The notes below the pieces were generated by a model. That model saw only the letters and a program-made list of their open reading frames with translations, did no database searches and was not told the DNA's origin. Both the position numbers and the translations under genes were made by a program. This document shows positions 45,145 through 54,966 of a DNA stretch of 64,000 nt, in pieces; position 1 is the first letter of the stretch; every line of letters starts with the position of its first letter. Origin of the DNA: Diplodia intermedia (Eukaryota; Ascomycota; Dothideomycetes; Botryosphaeriales; Botryosphaeriaceae); the NCBI GenBank assembly GCA_021495925.1, contig JAKEKT010000001.1, positions 1,178,001 to 1,242,000 of the forward strand, read 5' to 3'.

Positions 45145-45158
45145 TCAAACTTTGTCTC
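45021..45158. repeat. 69-bp tandem duplication over a stop codon
   Basis: Copy 1 is 45021-45089, copy 2 is 45090-45158, with about four mismatches. Both include AGTAGCAAAGACCCAACCAC. Copy 2 contains the stop codon and last codons of the minus-strand gene at 45145; copy 1 lies just 3' of it. Confidence 0.92.
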
Positions 45159-45747
45159 CAGATGATGTCTTCCGCCTGCCCCAACGCTTGTATCCACACA
45201 CCAACACCGTGCCCAGGGCTGCGAGGAGGCCAACCGTAGAAGCGACGCCGAGGGCCGAGACGGCAATGACCGCATCCGTGCCACTACCAGACCTATCCAA
45301 GCCCTGGAAGTAGTCTTCGGGACATGCGTCGCGCCAGGTGCCCTGAGGACCACAGTGGCCACCCATGTATACCGAGAGCTGCACTTCCTTTTCCTCGATC
45401 GCGCGTTTCTCCATCTTCATATCATCTCCGTGCACCAGTATCGGATGCTCCATTCCGTGGCGCATGATCCCGGCTCCGATGTCACGCTTGCCGAAGGCAT
45501 CGGAATAAGGCTCCTTTTCTTCGTAATATTTGTAATATCCATCGTAGAACTTCGGATGCGCGTCGTGAACAACCCAGGCCGCCGCCCAACGTCTAAGCTG
45601 CCGCTGCCACCTATCCGGATCAGCATAGGGGATTTTGGGCATGTAGTCCTCCTGGGGTGCGCGCTTGATAACAGATTCCGTCGGTCGTTGCTTTGCCGGT
45701 GGCTGTTCTGTTGAGGCCTGCTCTGCAGGCAGTTCAGTAGGCGCCAT
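45145..45747 (-). CDS. Hypothetical single-span membrane protein
   Basis: 200 aa starting at the Met at 45747 (MAPTELPAEQAS). The frame is open upstream to 46062, but that part has scattered composition and I treat it as leader. After a Gln/Glu/Pro-rich N-terminus comes a region rich in Tyr, Trp and charged residues (YADPDRWQRQLRRWAAAW, FYDGYYKYYEEKEPYSDAFG), then a Cys-bearing segment (GGHCGPQGTWRDACPEDYF), one hydrophobic span (about 168-190, AVIAVSALGVASTVGLLAAL) and a short basic tail. No signal peptide is seen, so it may be tail-anchored. I do not recognise a family. The stop lies in a tandem duplication, which suggests a recently reshaped 3' end. Confidence 0.55.
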   Translation of the reverse strand: MAPTELPAEQASTEQPPAKQRPTESVIKRAPQEDYMPKIPYADPDRWQRQLRRWAAAWVVHDAHPKFYDGYYKYYEEKEPYSDAFGKRDIGAGIMRHGMEHPILVHGDDMKMEKRAIEEKEVQLSVYMGGHCGPQGTWRDACPEDYFQGLDRSGSGTDAVIAVSALGVASTVGLLAALGTVLVCGYKRWGRRKTSSGDKV

Positions 45748-47622
45748 GATGCAGAGGCAGCCTTGGCTATTGTCCGTAGGTAAGAATATCCGGAGAGGCC
45801 GGAATGGTCCAGTGATATGGGCTTTGTCCTCTGGCAAGTCGAATGAATGTAGCTGAAGAATGGTGAAAGGAAGTGGGCGACACCCTAATTTATACGCAGC
45901 TTGGAGATCCTTCAATGATGGGGGTTCACGATCTTCCCGTGGCTCAACGGTGCCGCAACCCTTGGTATGGATTTGCAAAGCACGATATCGAGCGTTATTT
46001 GCGCTGTGGGTCGGTATTGGTTTGGTCGGTTGAAAGTGTATCCAGGGACAGCTATATTCCAAGAGAGCCGCAGTTCCGTGGTAGAGATTCTGGAGATTAT
46101 CCAGCCATTTACTTCAGAACAAACAACCAACTTCGATCTGAATATTGTCAGTGGGTTGTAAACGCGCGTCCTACTCTCTACTGATAATATTCGCACAAAA
46201 GTGCTTTCGCCGCTTCGGCTTCCGGGCTTACCGACTGCCCTTGCGAAAGAGCCTGGCAAGAAGGTTCCCAACTGGTGGAGAACCATTGCGACGGGGTCTG
46301 AAAAGCCGACCATACAAGCCATGGAACCAAAGTGCGCCACTAGCTAACTAGCGTGTGTGAGTGCCGCCCTTCGTCGAGTGTGTGGCAAGTAAGGTTGCGG
46401 GCCGTACCGCACTTCTAGATGATGCGCGCCAACCCAGGCCAACAAAAAAAAAAAAAAACTGTTACGAGGCAAATGATACATGATGTACCACGTATCAGCT
46501 CATGCGTCTAGTCTATGTGTAAGATTGCATGGATGGACCCGGAAAATAGGAGGAAGGCGAACCCGGGTCGCCAGCACCACAACAGTAGATAGAGCAGGGC
46601 CACTTGGAAAGCAAAATTGTAGGCGAACGCAATCGCCCGGTTTGAAATCAGGGGCTGTGCGGGACCATGGTAACATGGCAGGATTCGAAAATGCAAAATG
46701 GAACCAAAAATAGACGGCAGAGACAACGGCGCGCGGCAAGGCGGTCAAGCAAGAAAGCATATGTTGTGGAAATCAATCCTCAATCTATTAGGTCTCTCCA
46801 AGAGCTTGGGAGAGACGAGGCACATGGACACTTGATCTTCAGCAATCTTCTCAGCCCGATGGCTCTTGGAGTGGACAAGCGCAGAGGCAGGACTAGTTAG
46901 CAGGCTCAAACCCCTCCCAACCATCAAGGATCCAAAAAAAAAAAGGAAAACTTCCAACCACTTAGGACACGTGAGGAAAGGGTTGAAAAAGAAAAACAAG
47001 GGCTTCAAGACTTGGTCCCTCAAAACGACAAGGCTCTCATGAACATCATGTCGTGAGATTTTATCAAGAAGCAAAAAACAAGAACTGAGAGGGAAAGAGG
47101 ACAAGATAGCCGCCAATGTTCCCATTTCCCTTTTCAATCAATGATGCTTTGATGCGGACTGCTCGTCGCTTGCGGTATTGAGGAAGCGGGGAAGGAGCAG
47201 AAAAAGGAACAGCAATTTACAAACCGCCCAAGGCTCGTCGGTGGTATTGGTATCATAGAGTGCTTGCCAGTCCCTAGGCGGCACTGTTTTTCCCGAAGAG
47301 ACAAAGGGAAGATCAAAATCAGCAAAGCCTCGTTGCGCCACCCAGTAAGCCCCAAGTACGAGATGAGGCGGAGAGAATGAGAATCGTGAATGCAGTCGTG
47401 AGAAGGTCATGAAACGGTCGATTGGTCGTGAAGAAAACAAGTCTTGGAAGGCCGTCGGTCGGGTCGTGAATAAAGTCGTTAGGGCGGAAGACGCCCAGCG
47501 GGGTTTCTTTTGGGGGAATTGCACAGTTGCGGAGAGCTCCTCGCGGACCTCGTCCTTTCTTTCTTTTTCCTTTTACTTTTTCGAGCAAGCAGCGCGCGCA
47601 TGGCCCGCGGGAGGATCGGCCT
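45748..47622. other. 1.9-kb region without a convincing gene
   Basis: Upstream of the hypothetical membrane protein and downstream of the dsRBD gene. It holds an A15 run at 46444-46458 and an A11 run near 46935. Minus-strand frames at 46745-47137 and 47138-47524 are Phe/Leu/Ser-rich readings of A/T-rich 3' sequence. No tRNA clover-leaf was found by eye. Confidence 0.45.
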
Positions 47623-48152
47623 CTAGCGCCAGCACGTCGAACACTTCTCATATGTCCCGCGGCCGCAATAACAGCTGCCGGACGCGCTCTTGCTGCTCCG
47701 CCTGCTCTCGGTCTCGAGGCCGTAATCGCTACTCCGGGGCGAGCTCCCGCCGCTCCCGCTGTCGTAGTCATTGGACGAGGACGAGTAGGTGCTGCGGCGG
47801 CCAGTGCCAATGGCAACGGGCAAGCCCTGGATCACGCCGCCCTGGCCCTGGCGCTGGCCCGGATACATGCCGTCGTTGACGGAGAAGTTGCGGCAGATCA
47901 TGTAGGCGCGCGTGGCGGCGGCATTGCGGGCGAGCTCATCCGACTCGTACTCGGCGTCGGTCGTGTACTCGCGGTTGTTGACGCGGACGGTGCAGGTATA
48001 GCCATGACGGGTGCGATAGCACTCATACAGCGGGTCGGGCCAGTGACGGCGTTGGCAGAGGCCTGGCTGGCGTCAGCCAATGCCGGGGGCAAGGGAACGG
48101 CGAGAAAAGAAAGCACGCGAGGCTTACCGGTCAGGTACATTATGTAGAACAT
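47623..48152 (-). CDS. Mini double-stranded-RNA-binding-domain protein
   Basis: 154 aa from exons 48152-48128 and 48062-47623 (65-nt intron). Residues about 2-72 form a dsRBD-like unit: YLTGLCQRRHWPDPLYECYR, then GYTCTVRVNNREYTTDAEYE and the helix ELARNAAATRAYMICRNF; spacing of helix, three strands and helix fits, but the usual KKxAK basic patch is replaced by DELARN, so RNA binding may be weak. The tail is Gly/Gln- and Ser-rich (YSSSSNDYDSGSGGSS) with a final Cys cluster (CYCGRGTYEKCSTC). There is no catalytic domain. The 5' end is uncertain because the first exon is only 25 nt. Diverges from the Dabb-domain gene across 1.3 kb. Confidence 0.6.
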
Positions 48153-49446
48153 GGTTCCAGGAGGCCAATGGGGCAGCAGCAATGTCCCGACTCGTCAATG
48201 GCAGCGCGGTGTGGCTTGTCGTGGTACAGCAGCGATTGTCAACGGGCTCGTGATGGAGGCGGGCTCGCAAGGCGGCAAGGGCGAGAGGCAATGGGGGGAC
48301 GGGACTAGACAGGAGCCTCTTCCAACGAGAGGCGGGACACAGAGAGCTTTATTGCAGGAGGCGGGATGCAGCGGGCATGCGAGGATATGCATCTCCGTCG
48401 ATGCTCGGGCATTGGCCTGCAGGGCTCGCTGAGGCTCTGTGGGCAGTCGCGACCCATATTTGATGTGTTGGCGCGCGTTTTCGCCAGTAGAGCGGGCAGT
48501 GGTAGGCTGTTTTGATAGAGGGCCTCGGGCTGGGGTGTCGCCACCGGGCTGCATGCGTAGCGTGATTCGCGAGGTACGTGAGGACTGCGATCGTCGAGCT
48601 CACTAATGCAGTGCCCAAGAGCTGGCCGCTGCACTGAAGAAGCGAGCGCGCCGTTGATGGCAAGCAGGTGTTTGTGGCTTGTCGAGTCGCACCGGGATGT
48701 TGGGTTGACACGGTTGGTGGTACCGCTGGGAGAGCCTTGTCGCCGGCCGGCCGTGCTTCATGCACAGTGAGTTGGCAGGCGCTTGAGGGCGACGAGGTGG
48801 AACTATATGCGCCCGCGTCCGCAACGGGCGAAGGGTCAGCGGCCCGGCATGAGTCGAGCCGTTGCAATCGGCACCATGTGCGCCAGAGCAGCTGGAGGCC
48901 GAGCGAGCGCGAGCATGTGCGACCCGGCCGCGTTGCTGTGCGAGGCACGCTCGCGAGCTGCATCGCGCGCGCAGCTGCCGTGCGCCCTTGAGAGGAGGGT
49001 GCATGGGCAGAGCTGCTCTGGATCGCCGGGTAATCACTGATCGCGCGCAGCGAACGCGGGGTCCCCCGTCCCTCGAGCTGCACTCCGGACCACCGCCAAT
49101 CGCAGATTGCCGGCCCGGTGCCTGGATGTCGTGCCGCCTGGCTGCGCGAAGGGCGGTGAGGGGCCGTATGTAGCTTATGAGCCGGCCGTCGTCGCAGCGC
49201 TGACCAGACCCCGACAACCGCGGCGGGGTTCCGCGCCGTGAGACGCGTGCAGCGCCCCGCCATCCGACGCCTTTGGATGTCCGCAATTGAAAGGCCCGCC
49301 CCAGCCCGCCCAGCAGCGTCCAGCCCGTCACTCCTGCTGTGTCCCGTCCAGCTTCAGAAGCCGTTGTGTCACCAGCTCCGCAGCACGCTCCGCAGCACGC
49401 TCCGCTCCCGCCTCCCGCTCTCCGCCAGCTCCAGCGTTGCACCACC
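48153..49446. promoter_or_regulatory. Long GC-rich divergent promoter
   Basis: 1.3 kb between the dsRBD and Dabb genes. Long frames on the minus strand here look like compositional artefacts (Ala/Arg/Ser/Pro-rich, no domain). A short 13-bp tandem repeat (CGCTCCGCAGCA type) lies near 49377-49405, just before the Dabb start. Confidence 0.4.
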
Positions 49447-50016
49447 ATGGCGACGCCCATCAACCGCATCACCCTGTTCAAGGTCCCGAACGCCGACGAC
49501 ATTCCCGCCATCCTGGAGAAATACACCACCCTCTCCGCCGACGCAAAGAAGGTATGACCCAGCCCGGCCCCTCGGGCAATGTCTCTCCCGGCACGCTGGG
49601 AAGACGAGCCGTGCATTCTACAAGGACAATCGCTGCAGCTCCACAGTCATCACCACGTCACTTGCACCCATTCCTCTCCCCTCCCAATCGACCACCCCCT
49701 TCAATCTCCACCCGGTCCTCTGTTGTCTCTGTGTGAACACCGTTTGGCGGCTCGGGGGCTCACCAGCGTTTCGCCGTGTGCTCTTCGGGCGGGCGTGCAG
49801 GACTCCAAACCCTACATCATCTCGGCCAAGGCCAATGCCGTCATCCCAGACCCGGCCGGCCGCAACCAGGACTTCACCATCGCCGCCAACACCGTCTTTG
49901 CCTCGCTCGATGACATGAAGTTCTATGACGAGGACTGCGAGGCCCACAAGGCCATCAAGGCCTTCCTGAAGCCCAGAATCCAGGGCGTCATGACCGTGTA
50001 CCACGAGGCCAACTGA
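49447..50016 (+). CDS. Stress-responsive A/B barrel (Dabb) protein
   Basis: Small dimeric ferredoxin-like barrel protein of the Dabb family, 106 aa. Exons 49447-49551 and 49801-50016, with a 249-nt intron between. The barrel starts INRITLFKVPNADDIPAILE and includes SLDDMKFYDEDCEAHKAIKAF and a C-terminal strand GVMTVYHEAN; the conserved His and Tyr of the family core are present. It has no signal or targeting sequence. Fungal Dabb proteins are abundant and stress-induced in several species, but their reaction is usually unknown, and some act as polyketide or aldehyde-handling enzymes. Nothing nearby suggests such a pathway. Confidence 0.9.
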
Positions 50017-50731
50017 GGGGGGAATGTGAGCAGGACGGAAGGGATGCCGGTAGTTAGCCAGGATGCCGGGCCAGCGGAAGAGCATGGTGGGGAATGATTA
50101 GGTCCCGAACGACTGCGCGCGAGAACCGGGTACGCGGCTCTCGTTTGTGAGACGGGCGCGGCCGTGAGTTGTCAAACAGAGGGGCCCAGGAGAAAAAGAA
50201 AGAAGACCAGAGGAGGAGGGAAACAGCGAGAAAGCAAGTGTTTGGTTCGGACACGCCGGGCGAATCCACGTAGTGTGAAGTTGCGGCTCGCCGCAGAAAC
50301 ACAATGACATGTCGATCTGCGGCACTTCGCTCCCTTCTGTTTCTTTTTCCGCGCAAGCTCAGATGATCGACCTCTACATTCGCTCGCCTATCTGCCACAT
50401 CGTGCATATTCCCGCGCGTGCATGCTTTTCCCGCCCACCAGTCGCACAGCACACGAACCAGCATCTCAAACTACCTTTGCCCCTCACTTCTACCATGACT
50501 CCAGCTCTGCCCCCACACTATGAGAGCTTGACCTTACATCGAAAACCTGGCCAACCGCTTTCTTCCCCATCAACCACCGACCAAACTTCTTGACAAGCCA
50601 CAGCCTACTCGAAACCGCACAAGGATCCTTGGCATCGACTTTCTCCTCCTTCCCCTTTCCCCTTCGCTTTCCGCTCACGTGCTACTAACCTCACACTTCC
50701 AGACTAGGGAGGGGTTGGACGGTTGGACCCA
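50017..50731. other. Convergent 3' spacer
   Basis: 715 bp between the Dabb and RAM1 stops; CT-rich on the plus strand toward 50500-50700. No gene recognised. Confidence 0.55.
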
Positions 50732-52971
50732 TCAGAATCCGACCTTCTCCTCAAAGTACCGCCTTGCAGCCTCGGCCACGCCCCACGGGAGGACGTAAAC
50801 CGGGTTGAGCTTGCCGACGCGGTCCTCCTCATCCCAGACGCGGCGGTTGTGCTCGCCGTCTGACGGCGCGTCCGCGGCTGCCCAGTAGAAGCCGGCGTTG
50901 AGCGGCGGGGAGAAACTGCTTCCGTCGTCGTTGCCGGTGGCAGTCCCGGAAGGCGGAACGTAGGTGTAGTGATACTGGCCGGCGCTGAGGCCGGAGAGGT
51001 TGTAGCAGCTGTGATAACCGTCCACCGGCCTGGTTGGGGGGAAGACCAAATCAGCTCACTCATAGGGATGCTTTTCTTTCGGGAACGGGTGATCTGCGCA
51101 ATGGGATCATAGGCCTCTGATAGCCGAGAACATAACAGTACGACGATAGGCTCCAGGAACGAGTATAGTGATACCCAGATCCTCGCGTCCGCTAGAAGCT
51201 TACCCATAGCGATCGCATAGTGCAGTGAGAGGAAAGAAACGGACAGAACGGGGGGAAAAAGTACTTACTTGCCGGGCTTGTCTCTCAGGCCGCCGTGCTT
51301 GCCCTGACACGCGCACAGGATGTACCGCACCATACTCTCTCTGCTCCACAAGCCGCTCGCGACGCTCCTGTCCGTCGTTCCCGGGACCTGCAGTGCAGCC
51401 TCCACCAATGCCCAGCAGCCGCCAACCCAGTGGTTGTAGCAGCCGTCGACCAGCTTGTTGGCGCGCCCGGCGAAACCACCTTCGGGCGCCTGCTGCCGCG
51501 ACGACAGCCAATGGATCAGTGCCGGCAGGTCGAGGTGCCGATTCAGCACGTCAAATGGTGCGCCCAGGATGCAGAGGCAAGCCAGGGCGCAGAAAGCGTA
51601 GGCACCATGAGCCTCGTTAGTGGGGGCACCGCCGATGCCACCCTCAAAGGTCTGGCCTGTGGGGGATTGTCAGGGTTGTTTCCTTGTAGGTACAAGACGA
51701 TCTTCAAGGAAGCATGATGAAACAAGAAGCGATGGCGTCAGAGTCAGGAGAACTTACAGCTCGATATCCACTCCGGCAACCGGTCAGTGAAGAGTGTGAG
51801 GCCGGCCGCGCGGGCAGGCGCGTCCTGGGGCAGCTCGACTGGGAGGTTGAGCAGGGATATGATGACCATAGCGCAGTATGCGCCGCTTTGAGGACCGGAC
51901 AAGTCAGCATATACGCTCTATTAAGTGACGGGGTTGTGCGGCTTCGGTTCGGTTGCTCACCGCACATCTTCCTCGCCCCCATCGGCGACGGTGAAACCAC
52001 CATCAATTTGCTTCATACGGCCAAGGAAGTGCCACCTGTGGGAGGGGTTAGTTCAGTCAGGTTGTCCGTGATGAGCAAAGGGACACGGACATTGCTTTGC
52101 GGTCTATCAGCTCGTAGGCCTCTTCTCCGCCCACGGCGACGAGAGCAAGGACGCTAGCATATGATCCAATGACATGGGGCGATTGACCGTGTCCTCCGCC
52201 AAAGCCACCAGTTGAGCTCTGCAGAGGCCGGTACATCTGGACAGCACTGTCAAACCAAGTTAGAACTCCGAGTGGATGTCGATTGCCACAGATGCGGCGA
52301 AGATTGCTGCCATCACGCCAAAAGAAGAGACAAGGCCTGTAAGTCCCGAGTACCTTGTGAGGAAGCTGGAAAGGAATTCCGCCCAGCACCAACAGAGGGG
52401 CGTTGTCCCAAGCTTCGGAAGCCAGGATACAGGCCGAACAGAGGCAAACTCACCCTTCACGGAACTCGGAAGTATCTCCTCCCAAAATGGCAATTGCGAA
52501 GAGGCTCCAATAAGGAATCCACGGGCGGCTGGCGTCCATGGCAACGAATTGAGCTGGATAGTCGGTCAATCCATCTTCGGCGTACTCAAGATGCTTTTGA
52601 CGGAGCAAGTGCGGGATGCCGTGCGAATTGAGCTTGAGGCTGTCGGGGTTCCGAGTATGGAAAGGCAAGATCCTCTCGACCGTGTCCCGCTGGTCTTCGG
52701 AAGATTGCGTCTTCAGGGAGTCAAACAGCGGCGGCAGAGTCGAATACAGAGCGGGCGGCTTTGGCTCGATGGAGAGCTCGGCAAGGTCAGGCACAACCTC
52801 GCCCTTGGGGGAGTCATCGTCCATGTCTTCAAACTCGTCGTCGTCGGTAATCTCCTGCAGGCGCGAAGTCGAGTCCGACAGCAGCTCGTCCAGACGGTCA
52901 GACGGCGACGGCTGGGCGGGGTCAGAAGATTGCGGGTGCTGGGGCGCGGACTCCTGCTGCGGCTGCGACAT
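50732..52971 (-). CDS. RAM1: Protein farnesyltransferase beta subunit
   Basis: Catalytic zinc subunit of farnesyltransferase, which attaches a farnesyl group to CaaX-box proteins such as Ras and a-factor-type pheromones. Exons 52971-52454, 52246-52091, 52035-51961, 51885-51758, 51656-51269 and 51029-50732 give 520 aa. An acidic N-terminal extension of about 75 residues precedes the alpha-alpha barrel. Prenyltransferase repeats: STGGFGGGHGQSPHVIGSYA, IDGGFTVADGGEEDVRGAY, TFEGGIGGAPTNEAHGAYAF, PEGGFAGRANKLVDGCYNHW and KHGGLRDKPGK. Zinc ligands are visible as Asp and Cys in VDGCYNHW and His in GYHSCYNLSGLS. The first and last introns are long (207 and 239 nt). The start at 52971 is preferred over upstream in-frame Mets. 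Confidence 0.95.
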
Positions 52972-54966
52972 GGCGGCAGGTCTAAAGATCACCCTGCGCT
53001 TGCGCATGGATTGCGAGACAAAGAGGATCTCGTTGTGAAAGCAAGCATACAATGAGGGTCAGTGTTGGCGTTGGTCACGGGCTCATTGTCAGCGCCCCGC
53101 GAATCGCTTTCGGCAAACAAGTAACAGGCAAGCCGGATGCAGGGACGAGCCTCAGACGGCAGCGCGTTCGAGATGGAGCGGCGAGGTGGGCTTGGATGTG
53201 TACAGCGGACATTTTCACGAGGTCGTGGAGCAATGATCTCACCGCGGGGCATCGGCCGAGTTGCGCCGCTCACGCTCTGCCGGTCGTGCTTCCTTCTCTC
53301 CTTCACCAACAGTCTGACAGAGCAGTTCGACCCCCGAAACACCTGCCTGGCCTCCTTCCAGCACTCGCCCATACGCTCGACCGTCGCTCCAAGCTGCGAC
53401 CCGCTGCCGCTGTCCCTGCGCAATCGCGCACTCTTCCCATGGCCGGGGCCTCCAACGAACGCTGTCGCTCATCGCGCATCCGCCGTCGTCACATAGCCGC
53501 CTGCATCCATACCAAGCGAGGGCATGATATTCAATGGCAGGGCACGGCGATCGCTGCAGCAGTCGACACCGTTCGGCTACGTCGACGGAAGCCACCGCGG
53601 GCGGCATGAATCTTGGCTCGCCTCCACGATCATGCGTGCCAGATGTCGATAACGCCATGCACGTTGCCGACATGATCCTGAATGCGCCTGCGCCTCCGGG
53701 CTGATCTTGCGCGTAATGGGCGGGCGGTTTCAGCTCACCCGAAAGATTGCGGCTGAGAGCCTTCCTTCGAACTTCTACACCCTCATATTCACCATGCTAT
53801 TATGTCTGACAAGGCACGTTGACTCAACCCCGGGTTGTTGCCAGCACGCTCACGCTCGGAAGTTATGGGGGGCCGTCTCTCGCGTACCACGGCATCGCCG
53901 GAAGCAAAGAGAATGCGCATTGCAGGATTGCAGTATACAGCTGCGTCGCTTCAGCTACAGGGATATTGCGCTCGTTGCAGACAGTGTGCATCGACCGAAC
54001 GTTGCAGGGTACGGCGTGACCTGAGCTCAGGAACAAGCTGCGTCCTTCGCATACGAGAATCCAAATCCGGCGCGTAGCTTCTTTCACGTCTGACAAAGAC
54101 CACAGCCGCACCATAGCCCCGTGGGCGAGTTTCCTGGAGACATGTATCCCAACTATCGTCAGATTGAGCCTTATCCACGCCGGCGAGGGCAGCCGGAGTG
54201 AGACCATTCGATGCATTCCGCTGCCGCGGTGGCAAATCACCGTGGCCATCTAGACTCAATCCGACGACGCGGGAGATCGAGAATACAGTGGATCGCAAAA
54301 GAATTCAACCCTGCCAGAACTATCCTGTCAAAGTATGCATGGCCCCGTGCTTACGTGGGCAGTTGTCTGAACCGTCTCGTATATTAAAAGGTCTACATCT
54401 ACACGAGGGTCTTTGCTTTAGCTGCTCATGAGACATGAAAGGACAGGATATCCCGCAATCGACTGTGGGGACATATCTCACGGCGTGTCTCTTCGCTATT
54501 TCGCAAGCTTGGCAGCGGTTTCCCTGAATGAGCATCATCAAACACGATTGAAAGGCTTTTGCCCAGGTCGGATGCGCAATCCCATTGAAGATAGGCCTTG
54601 TTGCAGCACAAGTCTGAAAAGCGAAAGGAGCAAGCACGCCAATCAGTACTTCTCCTTCGTTGGACACATACGTGATCGGCTGACAAACAGACGTACACTT
54701 TGCCACTTAAGCCTGGTTGGCTGCGATGTGAGTATTGTGCAATCACCAGGCGATCCGCGTTTAACTTGATGCGGCCGATCTCGGATAAGGAAGAACTGTC
54801 CTTCCTTTACTCCGCCTTTGTGATTACCCCACGTCATATACGTCTAAGTTCCGTCTTCGAATCACTGCTCTCACATCTTCTTTGTCAAACCGCGGAGCTC
54901 ACAATAGGCTTCGCTCTTCACTATTCTACCCAAGCTATCCCAACGTTTAACTTAATTTGTGGCACA
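52972..54966. other. 2-kb gene-free region
   Basis: The first 500 bp should contain the RAM1 promoter, the last 300 bp the promoter of the MFS gene at 54967. Between about 53700 and 54760 the GC content is lower than around it; open frames there (for example minus 54320-54706) show no family motif, so this could be an old degenerate insertion or plain spacer. Confidence 0.4.

Noticed and set aside
46190..46350. tRNA-like stretch
   Set aside because: No acceptor stem pairing or TTCGA-type T-loop with correct spacing was found.
48349..49263. 304-codon minus-strand frame between the dsRBD and Dabb genes
   Set aside because: Composition is Ala/Arg/Ser/Pro-rich with no domain, overlapping other long frames; best explained by GC bias.
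53863..54706. Possible degraded HET or ankyrin-type gene
   Set aside because: I could not match any motif convincingly, so it stays as an uncertain low-GC stretch only.
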